Part shown: piece by piece, positions 9,319 through 16,859 of the stretch
Position numbering within the stretch: the first letter of the stretch is position 1
Layout: every line of letters starts with the position of its first letter
NCBI GenBank assembly: GCA_013816845.1
Contig: JACDDU010000007.1
Location: 87,176 to 151,175, forward strand
Source of the DNA: Gammaproteobacteria bacterium
GTDB lineage: Bacteria; Pseudomonadota; Gammaproteobacteria; DSM-16500
DNA length: 64,000 nt
Reading direction: 5' to 3'
The notes under the pieces: generated by a model
What the model was told of the DNA's origin: nothing
Database searches by the model: none
The model's input: only the letters and a program-made list of their open reading frames with translations
Translations under genes and position numbers: made by a program

Positions 9319-9753
9319 ATGGTTAAAAAAACCTGTGCAGGGGTCGCTCTTTCTTTACTTTTAAGTACGGCCGCAGCCGCCGCTGCAATAAATTTTGATG
9401 TTTCTTGTAAGGAGCAAGAATATGTACTGATGGGCACAAAAGGTGACTATTATTTAATTCACGGTTTAGCCAATCTCACTTGGAAAAATCAAAAACGCGA
9501 ACTTGTCGCCCAGGGGCGCTTTTTAAACCAGGGGTATCACGGTAGTTTAAAGCTAAAAACAGTAGGAATGCGGATTGAAACGTTTGCAGACCAACAAGGA
9601 GTGAATTTTTATTGTGATTTACAAGATAGCACACAAAAGCGGGTAGCCTTTGTAAGTAGCAAACTTCATGTCAATGATTTTGGTCTCAAAGGTACAATAA
9701 GTGGTTGTAAAGCTGGATATGATTTTGTCACTTGTACGATCAACACGGCATAG
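9319..9753 (+). CDS. Predicted secreted protein with four cysteines, unknown function
   Basis: I do not recognise a family. The 144-residue product starts with a Sec signal peptide (MVKKTCAGVALSLLLSTAAA, cleavage near residue 22). The mature part has four cysteines (VSCKE, FYCDL, SGCKA, VTCTI) that could make two disulfides, and it looks like an all-beta domain. The ribosome binding site is good (GAGGAGAAGAAT before the ATG). It is convergent with prs, 10 bases apart. Probably periplasmic; the role is unknown. Confidence 0.7.
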   Translation: MVKKTCAGVALSLLLSTAAAAAAINFDVSCKEQEYVLMGTKGDYYLIHGLANLTWKNQKRELVAQGRFLNQGYHGSLKLKTVGMRIETFADQQGVNFYCDLQDSTQKRVAFVSSKLHVNDFGLKGTISGCKAGYDFVTCTINTA

Positions 9754-9763
9754 TGTTTTAAAT

Positions 9764-10711
9764 TTATTCTAAAAACATACGACTAAGCGATCCTGCGCCG
9801 CTAATGCGTCGGATTGCTTCGGCGATCATGTTGCTTAAACTTAAACAACGAATGAGCTCGCATTGTGTGGCGGCTTCAGTAAGTGGGATCGTGTCAGTTA
9901 CTACAATTTCATCTAGCAAGGAAGTTTGAATATTCGAAATAGCTTTGCCAGAGAAAACAGGATGCGTCACATAAGCCACCACTTTAGCAGCACCGTGATC
10001 TTTTAAGGCTTCGACAGCGCGACATAATGTGCTTGCCGTATCAACAATATCATCGACAATAATACAGTCGCGGTCTTTTACATCTCCAATGATATGCATA
10101 ACTTGTGCTTCATTTTGACGCGGCCGACGCTTATCAATAATTGCAAGATCAGCACCAGGAATGCGTTTGGCGATAGCACGAGCACGAATAACTCCGCCGA
10201 CATCGGGCGAAACAACCATGATATTTTGGTAAGCTTTTTGATGAATGTCTTCTAACATAATTGGGGTGCTATAAAGGTTATCCACAGGCATATAGAAAAA
10301 GCCTTGGATTTGATCGGCGTGTAAATCAACGGTTACCAGTCGGGTAATGCCAACGGCAGCCATCATATCTGCCACAATTTTAGAAGTAATAGGTACCCGG
10401 GCTGAGCGAACGCGTCGATCTTGTCGAGCGTAACCGTAATAAGGAACAACCGCTGTAACTTTGGCAGCTGATGCGCGTCGTAAGGCATCTGCTAATAATA
10501 AAAGTTCCATTAAGTTATCGTTAGAAGGAGAGCACGTCGATTGAATAATAAAAATATCTCTACCACGAACGTTTTCTTCGATTTCCACCATGGTTTCACC
10601 ATCACTAAAGCAACCAACGTGCGCTTTACCAATAGGTAAATTTAAATGAGCTGCAACTTGTTGAGCCAGTTCTTTTGTAGCGTTACCGTGGAACAACATT
10701 ATTTCTGGCAC
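9764..10711 (-). CDS. prs: Ribose-phosphate pyrophosphokinase
   Basis: Prs makes phosphoribosyl pyrophosphate from ribose 5-phosphate and ATP, the precursor of purines, pyrimidines, histidine, tryptophan and NAD. The 315-residue product has the exact length of E. coli Prs. It shows [12 protein letters not shown] at the start, the flexible-loop region [25 protein letters not shown], and the PRPP-binding signature [16 protein letters not shown]. Upstream on the same strand lies tRNA-Gln and then lolB. In many gammaproteobacteria ispE sits between lolB and prs; it is absent here. Confidence 0.97.
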   Translation of the reverse strand: MPEIMLFHGNATKELAQQVAAHLNLPIGKAHVGCFSDGETMVEIEENVRGRDIFIIQSTCSPSNDNLMELLLLADALRRASAAKVTAVVPYYGYARQDRRVRSARVPITSKIVADMMAAVGITRLVTVDLHADQIQGFFYMPVDNLYSTPIMLEDIHQKAYQNIMVVSPDVGGVIRARAIAKRIPGADLAIIDKRRPRQNEAQVMHIIGDVKDRDCIIVDDIVDTASTLCRAVEALKDHGAAKVVAYVTHPVFSGKAISNIQTSLLDEIVVTDTIPLTEAATQCELIRCLSLSNMIAEAIRRISGAGSLSRMFLE

Positions 10712-10777
10712 GATTCGATCCTTGGGCTCGAGATATGACTGCGAAGAGTATATCAGATATTTATTTTTATTATGATT

Positions 10778-10852
10778 TGGCTGGGGTGCTAGGATTCGAA
10801 CCTAGGAATGCCGAGATCAAAACCCGGTGCCTTACCGCTTGGCTACACCCCA
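10778..10852 (-). tRNA. tRNA-Gln (UUG)
   Basis: Read on the minus strand the 75-base gene folds as a tRNA: a 7-bp acceptor stem (TGGGGTG with CACCCCA-type pairing), an anticodon stem CCGGG/CUCGG with one G-U pair, loop UUUUGAU giving anticodon UUG, and a T-arm with GGTTCGAATCC. The 3' CCA is encoded. It closely resembles E. coli tRNA-Gln. It lies in the prs-lolB gap, as the tRNA-Gln gene does in related bacteria. Confidence 0.96.
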
Positions 10853-10879
10853 ATTTTTTTCTAACCTTAAGGAGCGCCT

Positions 10880-10908
10880 ATTTTGCTGATGAGCAAGTTG
10901 AGTGTCAA
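10880..10908 (-). promoter_or_regulatory. Probable promoter of tRNA-Gln
   Basis: On the minus strand a perfect -35 box TTGACA (10903-10908) is followed after 17 bases by CAAAAT (10880-10885), a 4/6 match to the -10 consensus. The tRNA 5' end is 27 bases further on. Position, spacing and the perfect -35 support the call; the weak -10 limits it. Confidence 0.6.
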
Positions 10909-11014
10909 TTGATTTAAGGAAGGATTTTCTTAATTTTTATAGTCATCAATATAACGCGCTCAAAGGGAAGAGAGTCATTTCGATTTGTGCCCTTCCCTTT
11001 AAACCATGAAGAAG

Positions 11015-11668
11015 CTAGCCAATCTGCCAATTATAAATCATGATTTTGGCATCCATGGCTTGTGAAGTTGCAAATACCTTCATGGGTAACTCAACACCGC
11101 CCTGTAGAGCATAGCCTGCAAATTGAACATTCCATCCTGATTGGACTAAGCTCGTTATTCGGTTGGATTGATCGTATCGCGCATTAAAAGGGACGCCTGT
11201 AACCGGTAAGCCCCGCACCCAATATCGAAGACTCGAAATGGGTATATGATAGCCCCATTGCTTGGATAAAAGTTGTTCTGCGCTCGGTGCACTAAAGTGT
11301 TTTCCATTAGCAGTCGTCATCACAACATGTCCTGGACCACCCGCTAATTTCATCCCATTAGCCCCTAAAGGTCCCATCAGCGAAACTTGGTATTGGCTCC
11401 CTTGCTGAGACCAATTAATCGAAGCGCTCCCTGATTCTTGTGGGGTTCGTACGGCAATTTTTCCGGAAATCCGCCAGGTATTGATTGCTTGCAATATTTT
11501 CTTTCGCGCATCCCAAGTCATTTGCGGATTTAGTTTTGGAGTAACAGTTACGGGGACTCCCGGCGCTGCTACGGCAGAAGAGGGGGGAGTGGGAGAGGTC
11601 ATAGTTGTACAGCTTGTTAGCAATACACTTAAAAGTGGTGCGCTTATTAAAATCCTTGATTGCTTCAC
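11015..11668 (-). CDS. lolB: Outer-membrane lipoprotein receptor LolB
   Basis: LolB receives lipoproteins from the periplasmic carrier LolA and inserts them into the outer membrane. From the GTG at 11668 the product has 217 residues, a signal peptide ending in lipobox LTSC, a proline-rich linker, then the LolB domain with WRISGKIAVRTPQESGSASINW and LRYWVRGLPV. I chose this GTG because AGGA lies 7 bases upstream and it gives a normal lipoprotein signal; the longer frame reaches 11779 and would overlap hemA. The gene is divergent from hemA with an 85-base gap, as in many gammaproteobacteria. Confidence 0.92.
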   Translation of the reverse strand: MKQSRILISAPLLSVLLTSCTTMTSPTPPSSAVAAPGVPVTVTPKLNPQMTWDARKKILQAINTWRISGKIAVRTPQESGSASINWSQQGSQYQVSLMGPLGANGMKLAGGPGHVVMTTANGKHFSAPSAEQLLSKQWGYHIPISSLRYWVRGLPVTGVPFNARYDQSNRITSLVQSGWNVQFAGYALQGGVELPMKVFATSQAMDAKIMIYNWQIG

Positions 11669-11753
11669 AATATATTCCTTATTGATAAGTTTCCTTTGTT
11701 TTTCTTGAGAGTTTAAGCATAAAATATGCCCAAAACTATAATTTGGCAATCCC

Positions 11754-13022
11754 ATGGCGATTTTCGCACTCGGTATCAATCACAAAACAGCAACCATAGC
11801 TGTACGTGAAAAGGTGTTTTTCCCTTTTGAAAAGTTAGGGCTCTATCTGCAAGATTTACTAACCTGCGGATTTACAGAAGAAGCAGTTTTGCTCTCTACC
11901 TGTAATCGCTCAGAGCTCTATTGCGTAACGCATGATGTGAATGCATTGTATGAATGGTTCTCAGCTCAAACTACCTTGTCGGATGAAATATTGCATGATG
12001 TGATTTATCTCCATGAAGGTGAAGCTGCCGTTCGACATATTATGGAAGTGGCTTGTGGTTTAGATTCGATGATTTTAGGTGAGCCACAAATTCTTGGCCA
12101 AATGAAAGATGCTTTTTCTGAGAGCTGTGCTGCTTCTGCGGTCGGTCCTTTATTTCATCGTTTATTCCAAGAGGTTTTTAAAGTATCAAAAGAAATTCGG
12201 ACAGCGACGGCGGTGGGGGCTTGTCCTGTGTCGGTTGCATCAGCAGCAGTTCACTTTGCGAAATCGCAAATAAAACATTTTTCACACGTTTCAATTGTGA
12301 TGCTGGGTGCGGGAGAAACTGCAGATTTATTGCTACGTTATTTTCAAGCTGAGCAAACTAAGACGGTCACGATCTTAAACCGGAGTTTATCGCAAGCAAT
12401 TAGACTTGCCAAAACATTCAATGTTGAAGCAAGACCGATTCAGGATCTTGTCGATGCTTTAAAAAAAGCGGATCTTGTTTTTTCAGCCACAGGAAGTATT
12501 AATCCTATTGTGACCAAGCAATTGCTAACACCTATTATGGCTGAACGTCATCACCACCCCATTACGTTTATTGATCTTGCTGTCCCCCGAGACATTGACT
12601 CCGCAGTGATCGACATTGATCAAGTCAATCTGTATTGTATCGATGACCTTAAAACGATTATTGAAATGAATCGTCAAGGACGAGAGCATGCTGCGAGTAA
12701 AGCGCGTGAAATGATTCGGCAAGCCAGTGAGGATTTTATGCAAGAAATTCACTCACACGAACATATTACGCATACTATTCGAGCTTATCGGGGTCAAATT
12801 GAATCCATTTGCCGAACCGAATTAGTGAAAGCCAAACGTCAACTTCATCAAGGAGCTAATGCAGAGGAAGTATTGGAAATTTTTGCGCGTTCTTTCACGC
12901 AAAAATTATTACATGCTCCTTCCGTTCAGCTTCGTGCAGCCGGTGCCAAAGGCCACTTTGAATTGTTGCGATTTGCAAAAGAATTATTTGCCTTGCCTGA
13001 TGTAGAAGATGCCCGCTTATGA
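11754..13022 (+). CDS. hemA: Glutamyl-tRNA reductase
   Basis: HemA reduces glutamyl-tRNA(Glu) to glutamate-1-semialdehyde with NADPH, the first committed step of C5 tetrapyrrole (haem) synthesis. The 422-residue product starts [21 protein letters not shown], has the catalytic cysteine in [11 protein letters not shown] (about residues 45-55), the [16 protein letters not shown] segment, an NADPH-binding domain ([17 protein letters not shown]) and a C-terminal dimerisation helix. It overlaps prfA by 4 bases (ATGA) and heads the hemA-prfA-prmC operon. Confidence 0.97.
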   Translation: MAIFALGINHKTATIAVREKVFFPFEKLGLYLQDLLTCGFTEEAVLLSTCNRSELYCVTHDVNALYEWFSAQTTLSDEILHDVIYLHEGEAAVRHIMEVACGLDSMILGEPQILGQMKDAFSESCAASAVGPLFHRLFQEVFKVSKEIRTATAVGACPVSVASAAVHFAKSQIKHFSHVSIVMLGAGETADLLLRYFQAEQTKTVTILNRSLSQAIRLAKTFNVEARPIQDLVDALKKADLVFSATGSINPIVTKQLLTPIMAERHHHPITFIDLAVPRDIDSAVIDIDQVNLYCIDDLKTIIEMNRQGREHAASKAREMIRQASEDFMQEIHSHEHITHTIRAYRGQIESICRTELVKAKRQLHQGANAEEVLEIFARSFTQKLLHAPSVQLRAAGAKGHFELLRFAKELFALPDVEDARL

Positions 13023-14101
13023 AACCTTCCCTTGAAGTAAAATTAAAAAGTATCGTGAATCGATATGAAGAAGTTAAAATATTTTTATCTGACGAATCTG
13101 TCACTAAAGATTTAAATCGTTATCGCGATTTATCCAAAGAATATTCGCAACTTGAACCGTATGTTGGCAATTTCAATCGCCATCAACAATACGCTAAAGA
13201 ATTAGAAGAAGCGAAAATGCTGTTGGCCGAAGGTGATCCGGAAGTTATCCAAATGGCTAAACAGGAAATTCAAGACATTGAGACGAATATTCAAGAACTT
13301 GAAGCGCAATTATTGCTAGCCCTCCTACCCAATGATCCTTATGACAACAATAATATCTTTTTAGAAATCCGGGCAGGTACCGGCGGTGATGAAGCTGCAA
13401 TTTTTGCAGGCGATCTCGCACGTATGTACACCCGCTATGCTGAACAAGAAGGGTTTAGTATTGAAATGATCAGTGAGAGTCAAGGAGAGCATGGGGGCTA
13501 TAAAGAAATTATTTTGCGAGTTATTGGTAATGGCGCTTTTTCACGATTTAAATTTGAGTCCGGTGTGCACCGTGTGCAGCGCGTACCGTTGACTGAAGCG
13601 CAGGGTCGTATCCATACCTCAACTTGTACCATCGCAGTGTTGCCTGAGCTTGCAGAAATTGAAAGCATAGAAATTAGCCCCGCAGATTTGCGCATTGATA
13701 CTTTTCGTGCTTCAGGCGCTGGCGGACAACATGTTCAAAAAACTGATTCAGCCATTCGGATAACCCATCTTCCTACGGGAACCGTGGTGGAATGCCAAGA
13801 TGAACGTTCTCAACATAAAAATCGGGCTCGTGCTCTTTCTTTATTGAAATCACGAATTTTATCAGCTGAACGCGATAAACAGCATAAACAACAAGCTGAG
13901 AAACGTCGTAATTTAGTTGGCACCGGCGATCGTTCCGAACGAATCCGCACTTATAATTTCCCGCAGGGCAGGCTGACTGACCATCGGATCAATTTAACTC
14001 TCTATCAACTCCCACAAATTATGGAGGGAGATTTGAAAGCAGTTGTCGAAGCATTAATGCAAGAACATACTGCTGATTTGATTGCCTCATTAGGGGAATA
14101 A
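13019..14101 (+). CDS. prfA: Peptide chain release factor 1
   Basis: RF1 reads UAA and UAG stop codons and triggers peptide release. The 360-residue product matches the usual length and contains the peptidyl-hydrolase motif GGQ in [15 protein letters not shown]; just before it the frame reads [16 protein letters not shown] residues ([12 protein letters not shown]), and later [18 protein letters not shown] overlaps the hemA stop and the stop overlaps the prmC start by one base, so the three genes are translationally coupled. PrmC, encoded next, methylates the glutamine of this GGQ motif. Confidence 0.97.
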   Translation: MKPSLEVKLKSIVNRYEEVKIFLSDESVTKDLNRYRDLSKEYSQLEPYVGNFNRHQQYAKELEEAKMLLAEGDPEVIQMAKQEIQDIETNIQELEAQLLLALLPNDPYDNNNIFLEIRAGTGGDEAAIFAGDLARMYTRYAEQEGFSIEMISESQGEHGGYKEIILRVIGNGAFSRFKFESGVHRVQRVPLTEAQGRIHTSTCTIAVLPELAEIESIEISPADLRIDTFRASGAGGQHVQKTDSAIRITHLPTGTVVECQDERSQHKNRARALSLLKSRILSAERDKQHKQQAEKRRNLVGTGDRSERIRTYNFPQGRLTDHRINLTLYQLPQIMEGDLKAVVEALMQEHTADLIASLGE

Positions 14102-14949
14102 TGTCGATCACCGTCACCCAGTGGCTACAGCAAAGTGAAAAACGGCTAGCTACCATTAGCGAAACCCCAAGGCTCGATGCAGAAGTTTTACTGGGTGATG
14201 TTTTAAAAGTTGCTCGGTCACACTTTCTAGCTTGGCCCCAGCAAGAAATAACCCATGGTGAGCTTGCTCAGTTACAAATTCTATTAACGCAGCGTCTCGC
14301 CGGTATTCCAATTGCTTACCTTTTAAATGAAAAAGAATTTTGGCGTCATCGTTTCCACGTCACCACTGATACGTTAATTCCGCGTCCGGAAACGGAATTA
14401 TTAATTACCTGTGCTGAGGCATTAGTTGCCAATAACATCAATCCTGTTCTTGCAGATCTGGGTACAGGAAGCGGTGTGATTGCATTATCACTTGCTTACG
14501 ATTTGCGAGGCAGCGAAGTCATTGCGACAGATCGAAGCAGTAAAGCACTCGAAGTTGCAAAGGCTAACGCGCAACGTTTGAATCTTCACAATGTTCGTTT
14601 TTACCAAGGAGATTGGTGCCACGCTTTACCTGCTATCCTGTTTGATTTAATTATTAGTAATCCACCTTATTTAACTTCATCAGAATTTGAAGCGAATCGA
14701 GCTCAATTACAATTTGAACCTAAGGATGCTTTAGTCAGCGGGGAAACAGGGCAGGAAGACTTAACGGCAATTATTCAAACCGCATTTAATCATTTGAAGC
14801 CACAGGGATATTTATTGCTGGAGCATGGCTTTGCGCAAGCAAGATTGATCCAAGCTACTTTTACCGCGCATGGTTATATTGAAGTTGCCACACTTCAGGA
14901 TCTAGCTGGACATGATCGCGTAACATTAGGGAAAAAACCAAGCACTTAA
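14101..14949 (+). CDS. prmC: Release factor glutamine methyltransferase PrmC
   Basis: PrmC methylates the GGQ glutamine of RF1 and RF2, increasing release efficiency. The 282-residue product has a helical N-terminal domain, the PRPETELL segment, a class I SAM-binding motif (LADLGTGSGVIALSLAYD, about residues 118-135) and the catalytic NPPY motif (LIISNPPYL). It begins in the overlap with prfA. The next gene (dksA) is 119 bases away with its own ribosome binding site. Confidence 0.96.
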   Translation: MSITVTQWLQQSEKRLATISETPRLDAEVLLGDVLKVARSHFLAWPQQEITHGELAQLQILLTQRLAGIPIAYLLNEKEFWRHRFHVTTDTLIPRPETELLITCAEALVANNINPVLADLGTGSGVIALSLAYDLRGSEVIATDRSSKALEVAKANAQRLNLHNVRFYQGDWCHALPAILFDLIISNPPYLTSSEFEANRAQLQFEPKDALVSGETGQEDLTAIIQTAFNHLKPQGYLLLEHGFAQARLIQATFTAHGYIEVATLQDLAGHDRVTLGKKPST

Positions 14950-15068
14950 CTGGAGCTTAACCGAAACGCTTCCAAGTAATAGGTATAATTCTGTTGCTGA
15001 TGAGGCAATTTTTTTGGTATAGGTGTCAATCTTGGACTACAATTTATCTCAGGGTAGGAGAAAATATT

Positions 15069-15530
15069 ATGGCAGCTAAAGAAAAAGACATTTTTGAGCC
15101 GAGCTTAGAAGTGTTGGGGATTAATCCCTATAAGCTCAAAAAAACTGAAAAGTATATGAGTGCCAAAATGCAAGAGCACTTCCGCATGATTCTGCTTGCC
15201 CTTCGTCAGCGCATTCTAGAAGGGGGCGATAAAATCGTAACCCACATGAAGGAAGAAGCCATCAATTATCCTGATCCCAATGATCGTGCTAGCCAAGAAG
15301 AAGATTTTCGTCTCGAATTGCGTACCCGCGATCGAGAACGGAAGTTATTGAAAAAAATTGAAGAATCAATCGAGTTAATTCGGGAAAAAGATTATGGTTA
15401 TTGTGAGGTGTGTGGCGTCGAAATTGGTTTGCGTCGATTAGAGGCCCGTCCAACGGCAACGCTATGTATCGATTGCAAAACCTTAGATGAAATTAAAGAA
15501 AAACAACAAAAACAGGAAGAAGAATATTAA
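15069..15530 (+). CDS. dksA: RNA polymerase-binding transcription factor DksA
   Basis: DksA binds the RNA polymerase secondary channel and, with ppGpp, reshapes transcription in the stringent response; in Legionella-type bacteria it helps control the shift to the transmissive phase. The 153-residue product has a long coiled coil (about 35-110), with the acidic tip in DPNDRASQEEDF, and a C-terminal four-cysteine zinc finger (YCEVCG ... LCIDCK). I chose ATG 15069 because GTAGGAGAAAATATT lies just before it; the frame extends back to 14994 without support. The Dot/Icm locus follows after about 190 bases. Confidence 0.95.
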   Translation: MAAKEKDIFEPSLEVLGINPYKLKKTEKYMSAKMQEHFRMILLALRQRILEGGDKIVTHMKEEAINYPDPNDRASQEEDFRLELRTRDRERKLLKKIEESIELIREKDYGYCEVCGVEIGLRRLEARPTATLCIDCKTLDEIKEKQQKQEEEY

Positions 15531-15656
15531 TCATTCCGAGCACCCGTTACCTTTTCCTCTCCGGTAAATTCAGGATACAAGGCTAAGATTTTACGCCGAA
15601 TTCTGTTTTAGCGCTGAGGCTACCGGTTGCAAGGTAAATCTTCCTTTAAGATAAGC

Positions 15657-15695
15657 TATAATTAAGGTTGCATAAACGCCCCGATTTTCGGGGCG
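15657..15695 (+). promoter_or_regulatory. -10 box and leader hairpin upstream of icmP
   Basis: A perfect -10 hexamer TATAAT lies at 15657-15662. No good -35 box is found at 16-18 bases; TTGCAA at 15627 is too far upstream. Fifteen bases later a perfect 8-bp hairpin (CGCCCCGA at 15677-15684, loop TTT, complement 15688-15695) is followed by ATTTGCTT. It could be a weak terminator for dksA or an attenuator in the leader of the Dot/Icm operon. The icmP ATG is at 15722, after the hairpin. Confidence 0.5.
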
Positions 15696-15721
15696 ATTTG
15701 CTTAGCACAAGGGTAAAGATC

Positions 15722-16849
15722 ATGGCAGGTGCAGCCCCTCAACAATCAGGTGGCAATGATAACTCCAGTGGTATTATCTGGGGTATAGCTGCGATATTTG
15801 CCACGATCGGCATGATTTGGTATGCCTTTAAGAGTTATATTGTTTACTTTTATCTTCTTCTTAAACTCTATGAAGTAGACTTTTTAAGCTTATTCAATGC
15901 TGTTTATTTTGCTCCACTTCGGGGTGCCATCGAAAAGGCAATGATCAATCCCTCAATCGTAAAATTTCCTGAACTTGTTGCCTTAGGGCAAGGCGCAGGG
16001 GATATTCTACGTTTTCCCTTCGTCATTATTTTGTTCATTCTCGCTTTTGTCGTTTATCTCGGCAATACGACGCGTGTTTTTCGTAAAATTTATTCAATGA
16101 AAGAATTTGCTAAATTGGAACAAACCAATTGGCCCCAAATTTCGCCGACAGTTAATTTGGACTTACTTAAAGTCGATATTGATAAAGGTCCATGGGCTAT
16201 GGCTTTAACACCCATGCAGTTTTGTAAACGTTATAAATTATTAGAAGAAGTACGTCCCCAGCGCCGTGAGGGAATGCAGCGTCGCGAATGGGATCGCGTT
16301 GATATTGTGTTAAAGCGAGGTGAAGCCAATAAACTTTTTGCTCTACAACTGGGTGCAATGTGGCAAGATGTTAAATATTTACCGCTCCATACCAAAGCTT
16401 TATTCGCAATTTTTGCAGCCCGCATTAATGCTGATAGTAAAGCCGCTGCTAAAATTTTAGCGCAGTTAAGCGCAACCTCAACTTCAAAGCTCGACTTTTC
16501 GGGGGTAGAAGAACTACTCAATAAACATGTAAATACTAAACTTGTACAGCAAATTACATCCTCCCATGCCTACGTTTTAACTGTCATGGCTTCAATGCTC
16601 GAAAGAGCAAGGGATGATGGTGTACAAGCTTGTGCAGATTTTCTGTGGTTAAAACCGCTTGATCGACGCTTATGGTACACCTTGAATACGGTAGGTCGCC
16701 AAACTCCTTTTGCTGAAGTTGCAGGAATTTATGGCCATTGGATTTCCGAGAAGGAAGCGGGGCGACGGATTCTTGTTCCCATGGTTGAAGAAGCAACCAA
16801 AGCTTTAGAGCTTGCATTAAAAGAAGTGGTATATCGACCAGATGAGTGA
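15722..16849 (+). CDS. icmP: IcmP/DotM, Dot/Icm coupling-complex protein
   Basis: IcmP (DotM) is an inner-membrane part of the type IV coupling complex of the Dot/Icm system and helps recruit effectors to IcmO/DotL. The 375-residue product matches the Legionella length (about 376). Seen: a glycine/glutamine-rich start, a first membrane span near residues 22-42, a second near 100-118, and a large cytoplasmic domain with RRLWYTLNTVGRQTPFAEVAGIYGHW. I chose ATG 15722 (MAGAAPQQSGG); a longer frame begins at 15668 but would encode the leader hairpin. icmO follows after 10 bases. In Legionella icmT-S-R-Q lie directly upstream; here dksA does. Confidence 0.93.
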   Translation: MAGAAPQQSGGNDNSSGIIWGIAAIFATIGMIWYAFKSYIVYFYLLLKLYEVDFLSLFNAVYFAPLRGAIEKAMINPSIVKFPELVALGQGAGDILRFPFVIILFILAFVVYLGNTTRVFRKIYSMKEFAKLEQTNWPQISPTVNLDLLKVDIDKGPWAMALTPMQFCKRYKLLEEVRPQRREGMQRREWDRVDIVLKRGEANKLFALQLGAMWQDVKYLPLHTKALFAIFAARINADSKAAAKILAQLSATSTSKLDFSGVEELLNKHVNTKLVQQITSSHAYVLTVMASMLERARDDGVQACADFLWLKPLDRRLWYTLNTVGRQTPFAEVAGIYGHWISEKEAGRRILVPMVEEATKALELALKEVVYRPDE

Positions 16850-16859
16850 GGTATAAGGT

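Noticed and set aside
10735..10917. A 60-codon plus-strand frame across the tRNA-Gln region
   Set aside because: It is read through the tRNA gene in antisense and has no ribosome binding site; the tRNA fold explains the sequence.
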